Below are positions 5,649 through 8,124 of a stretch of DNA of 8,124 nucleotides, in pieces. The translations under genes were made by a program, and so were the position numbers. The DNA comes from Sporomusa sp. (GTDB lineage: Bacteria > Bacillota_C > Negativicutes > Sporomusales > Sporomusaceae): positions 1-8,124 of the forward strand of contig JAQSXM010000130.1 of assembly GCA_029256645.1 (NCBI GenBank), given 5' to 3'. The notes beneath the pieces are model-generated. The model saw only the letters and a list, made by a program, of their open reading frames with translations. It made no database searches and had not been told where the DNA came from. Numbering within the stretch: position 1 is the first letter of the stretch; each line of letters begins with the position of its first letter.

Positions 5649-6401
5649 TCAAAACCAGCTTACAGCCAACAGGCCAAGATATTCTTTGATCACCAGCTGT
5701 GTATTATAGAACGCATCAGCCCGTGGCCACAGTTGATACCATTCAAAAATAAACCTTGTATTTGTTTGATAATCAGTAGGGTATGGGGTTACTGCCATAT
5801 TATATTTAGTAAACTGCGCCACAGAACGCTCCATATGAAAGGCCGAGGTCACCAGTATTGGCCTGGTGAACCCCTGTTCATCCAAAATGGCTTTAGTAAA
5901 TTTAGCATTATCGGTGGTATTAAGGCTTTGCCCTTCAACAATAATCTTATTCGCCGGAATACCTAACCCACGCAGAATATGCTCAGCAATTTCAGCCTCT
6001 TTACCAGTATTGGCAAATACCTGCCCGCCGGAAACAATAACAGGCACACCGGTAATATAATGCAGTTGAGCTGCTGTTAGCAGCCTATTGGCGGCAAAGC
6101 CCAGTAAATGACCTGTACCATGAACATTGGGAGTATCTGCCGTTGCTCCTCCCCCCAGCATCACAATAACATCACCACTGACATGCGATGGCGGCTGGTA
6201 CCGGTTTTCCAGCGACCGCATAAGATAATCACCTACCAGGGGGGTCGAGATAAGATATAGCAGACCTGTTAGTATCGCCAGTGCCCATACCCCGTGCTGC
6301 TTTCGCCGGTACAGCCACAGACAAAGCACGGTCATAGCGGCAATAAATAAACCTGGCGGCAGCAGGAAGGTTATATACAAAAACTTTATCAAGACCAACA
6401 C
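5649..6401 (-). CDS. YdcF/ElyC-like DUF218 membrane protein
   Basis: This 250-residue protein has two N-terminal membrane segments (about 5-31 and 38-55) and then a DUF218 domain, as in YdcF, SanA and ElyC. Those proteins are linked to cell-envelope integrity in enterobacteria, but the reaction is not settled. DUF218 landmarks: DVIVMLGGGA (77-86), ANRLLTAAQL (104-113), IVSGG (122-126), EAEIAEHIL (135-143), VEGQSLNTTDNAKF (155-168), LVTSAFHMERSVAQF (183-197) and PYPTDY (206-211). The domain probably faces outward. The chosen start is GTG at 6401 with a weak CGGGG site 9 bases upstream; TTG codons just inside are possible alternatives. It ends 25 bases before purD and probably shares a transcript with it. 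Confidence 0.87.
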   Translation of the reverse strand: MLVLIKFLYITFLLPPGLFIAAMTVLCLWLYRRKQHGVWALAILTGLLYLISTPLVGDYLMRSLENRYQPPSHVSGDVIVMLGGGATADTPNVHGTGHLLGFAANRLLTAAQLHYITGVPVIVSGGQVFANTGKEAEIAEHILRGLGIPANKIIVEGQSLNTTDNAKFTKAILDEQGFTRPILVTSAFHMERSVAQFTKYNMAVTPYPTDYQTNTRFIFEWYQLWPRADAFYNTQLVIKEYLGLLAVSWF

Positions 6402-6429
6402 GTAAAGATACCCCGCTTCTCAGATGGCA

Positions 6430-6470
6430 GAAAGACTTTTACCGGCATCCCTGCCAGGCAAAAGTCTTTC
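6430..6470. other. Long hairpin between glnS and the DUF218 gene
   Basis: GAAAGACTTTT (6430-6440) and AAAAGTCTTTC (6460-6470) are perfect complements. The pairing continues inward through ACCGGCA/TGCCAGGC-type pairs, giving about 18 base pairs with one bulged base and a 4-base loop. It starts 7 bases after the glnS stop. On the minus strand the following bases are TGCCATCTGAG, without a T tract, so it is not a textbook intrinsic terminator. It may be a weak terminator, an RNA-processing or 3'-end-stabilising hairpin, or an attenuator for the downstream genes. Confidence 0.6.
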
Positions 6471-6476
6471 GTGCTG

Positions 6477-8124
6477 TTATTTCTTCTCAAGCTTGGCCCA
6501 TGAATCTTTCAGGGATACGATACGGTTAAATACCGGCAGGTCTGGCGAGGAATCCCGGTCCACCGCAAAATAACCGTTACGTAAAAACTGAAACCGGCTT
6601 CCCACTTGCGGCGTTTTAATACTTGGCTCAACCAGGCAATCAACTAATCTTTCCAGAGAATTGGGGTTGAGTTTATCCACAAAATCCTTTGTGTCCTCTC
6701 CCTCTTCTTCCTGTTCCTGATTATTAACTAACAGGTAATCGTACAAGCGTACCTCTGCTTTCCCGGCATGGGCCGCAGACACCCAGTGCAGTACGCCCTT
6801 AACCTTGCGGTTAGCAGTACCGCTGCCACTCCTGGTATCAGGGTCGTACGAGCAGTGTACCGCCACAATCTCGCCGGTTTGCTCGTCTTTCACTACCTGC
6901 TCACACTTAATAATGTAAGCATGTTTAAGCCGTACTTCAGCCCCAGGCGTCAAGCGGAAAAACTTTTTCGGCGGGTTTTCCATAAAATCATCTTGCTCAA
7001 TATATATTTCCCGGGAAAATGGGATTGTTCTTGAACCCATCTCAGGGTTCTCCGGATTGTTTTCAGCAATAAGCTCTTCTACTTGTCCTTCCGGATAATT
7101 ATCAATAATGAGCTTTAGTGGTTTCAGCACAGCCATAACGCGGGTGGCCTTACTATTAAGGTCCTCTCTGATACAGTGTTCCAGTAAAGCAACATCTACG
7201 GTACTATTGCTTTTAGCCACACCAATACGGTCACAAAAATCCCGGATTGCTTCAGGAGTAAAGCCCCGCCGCCGTAAACCGGAGATTGTCGGCATCCGTG
7301 GATCATCCCAATCGCTGACATAGCCCTCTTCAACAAGCCGTCGCAGATAACGCTTGCTCATAATCGTGTTCGTAAGATTTAACCGGGCGAACTCAATCTG
7401 CTGGCACTGATAAATGCCTAACGACTCAAGCGTCCAGTCGTATAATGGCCGGTGATCCTCAAACTCCAGTGTACAAATCGAGTGAGTCACACCTTCAATT
7501 GAGTCAGAGATAGGATGAGCATAATCATACATAGGATAGATACACCAGGCATCGCCGGTACGATGGTGCCTGGCGCGAACAATACGGTAGAGAACCGGAT
7601 CACGCATATTAAGGTTAGGGGATGACATATCGATTTTTGCCCGCAGCACCCGGCTGCCTTCAGCAAATTCCCCAGCCTTCATTTTCGCAAACAACGCCAG
7701 GTTTTCTTCCACGGTACGGCTGCGGTAAGGGCTTTCTTTGCCAGGTTCAGTCAGGGTTCCGCGATATTGGCGTGTTTCTTCAGCCGACAAATCACAGACA
7801 TAGGCTTTACCCTTTTTAATGAGTTCAACAGTATATTCATAAATCTTTTCAAAATAATCGGAAGCATAATACTTGCGGTCATCCCAGTCAAAACCTAACC
7901 ACTTTACGTCTTCCTGAATAGAATCCACATACTCTACATCTTCTTTGGTCGGGTTAGTATCATCAAAACGCAGATTACATTTGCCACCATACTTCAGAGC
8001 CAGTCCAAAATTTAAGCAGATTGACTTGGCATGCCCGATATGCAAGTAACCGTTCGGCTCCGGCGGAAATCGCGTATGGACCCGGCTGCCGTGTTTTCCA
8101 GTCTTTATATCTTCATTGATTATA
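6477..8124 (-). CDS. glnS: Glutaminyl-tRNA synthetase, 5' end missing
   Basis: GlnRS charges tRNA-Gln with glutamine in the cytoplasm. I read 548 residues to the TAA at 6477; the frame stays open to the window edge and only about 10 N-terminal residues should be missing compared with the 554-residue E. coli enzyme. The edge residues read [20 protein letters not shown], followed by [14 protein letters not shown] with the class I HIGH motif at visible residues 28-31. FDDTNP follows at 53-58, and the KMSKS-equivalent TIMSKRYL is near 253-260. The C-terminal part holds the two beta-barrel anticodon-binding domains, with an acidic loop (QEQEEEGED) and an end at [15 protein letters not shown]. The TTG at 8045 is an internal Leu codon just before the HIGH motif, not the start. 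Many Firmicutes lack GlnRS and use GatCAB, so its presence is a lineage clue. Confidence 0.97.
   Translation of the reverse strand, partial: IINEDIKTGKHGSRVHTRFPPEPNGYLHIGHAKSICLNFGLALKYGGKCNLRFDDTNPTKEDVEYVDSIQEDVKWLGFDWDDRKYYASDYFEKIYEYTVELIKKGKAYVCDLSAEETRQYRGTLTEPGKESPYRSRTVEENLALFAKMKAGEFAEGSRVLRAKIDMSSPNLNMRDPVLYRIVRARHHRTGDAWCIYPMYDYAHPISDSIEGVTHSICTLEFEDHRPLYDWTLESLGIYQCQQIEFARLNLTNTIMSKRYLRRLVEEGYVSDWDDPRMPTISGLRRRGFTPEAIRDFCDRIGVAKSNSTVDVALLEHCIREDLNSKATRVMAVLKPLKLIIDNYPEGQVEELIAENNPENPEMGSRTIPFSREIYIEQDDFMENPPKKFFRLTPGAEVRLKHAYIIKCEQVVKDEQTGEIVAVHCSYDPDTRSGSGTANRKVKGVLHWVSAAHAGKAEVRLYDYLLVNNQEQEEEGEDTKDFVDKLNPNSLERLVDCLVEPSIKTPQVGSRFQFLRNGYFAVDRDSSPDLPVFNRIVSLKDSWAKLEKK

Noticed and set aside
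5283..5966. A 227-codon open frame on the plus strand.
   Set aside because: It lies antisense across purD and the DUF218 gene, both clearly real, and its translation resembles no family and has no convincing ribosome site.
8043..8045. TTG at this position as the glnS start.
   Set aside because: The frame continues to the window edge with conserved GlnRS sequence ([13 protein letters not shown]), so this is an internal Leu codon.

Overview
The window looks like ordinary chromosomal DNA from a Firmicute. The best guess is the Negativicutes/Sporomusaceae side of the phylum. The reasons are inference: a YerC/YecD-type TrpR-like regulator next to hisZ, an S-box (SAM-I) riboswitch, strong AGGAGG ribosome sites, frequent TTG starts, moderate GC, and a bacterial-type GlnRS. 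I see no mobile element, CRISPR array, rRNA or tRNA.

Left arm (1-1895, minus strand). A cluster reads yerC, hisZ, then an HD-domain protein cut by the window edge. YerC is a small TrpR-fold DNA-binding protein and HisZ is the regulatory subunit of the first histidine-biosynthesis enzyme. The HD gene starts on a TTG that overlaps the hisZ stop. hisG, the obligate partner of hisZ, is not directly downstream.

Divergent spacer (1896-2316). On the minus side it carries the yerC ribosome site, a TATAAT-like -10 and a dyad flanking it. On the plus side it carries a TTGACA-17-TATCAT promoter, a complete SAM-I riboswitch, and a terminator hairpin. These feed one gene, metQ (2317-3138), a methionine-binding lipoprotein with no metN or metI beside it. 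metQ ends at a strong hairpin shared with the convergent tetR.

Right arm (3201-8124, minus strand). Five genes run one way: glnS (5' end off the window), a YdcF/ElyC-like DUF218 membrane protein, purD, a DUF456 membrane protein and a TetR regulator. Gaps are 75, 25, 28 and 13 bases. The last four are tightly packed and probably co-transcribed. A long hairpin without a T tract separates glnS from the rest.

Most genes are well-known housekeeping families. I found no clear undescribed system. The points most worth checking are the possible YerC operator, the hisZ-HD coupling, the solitary riboswitch-controlled metQ, and the DUF456-TetR pair attached to purD.
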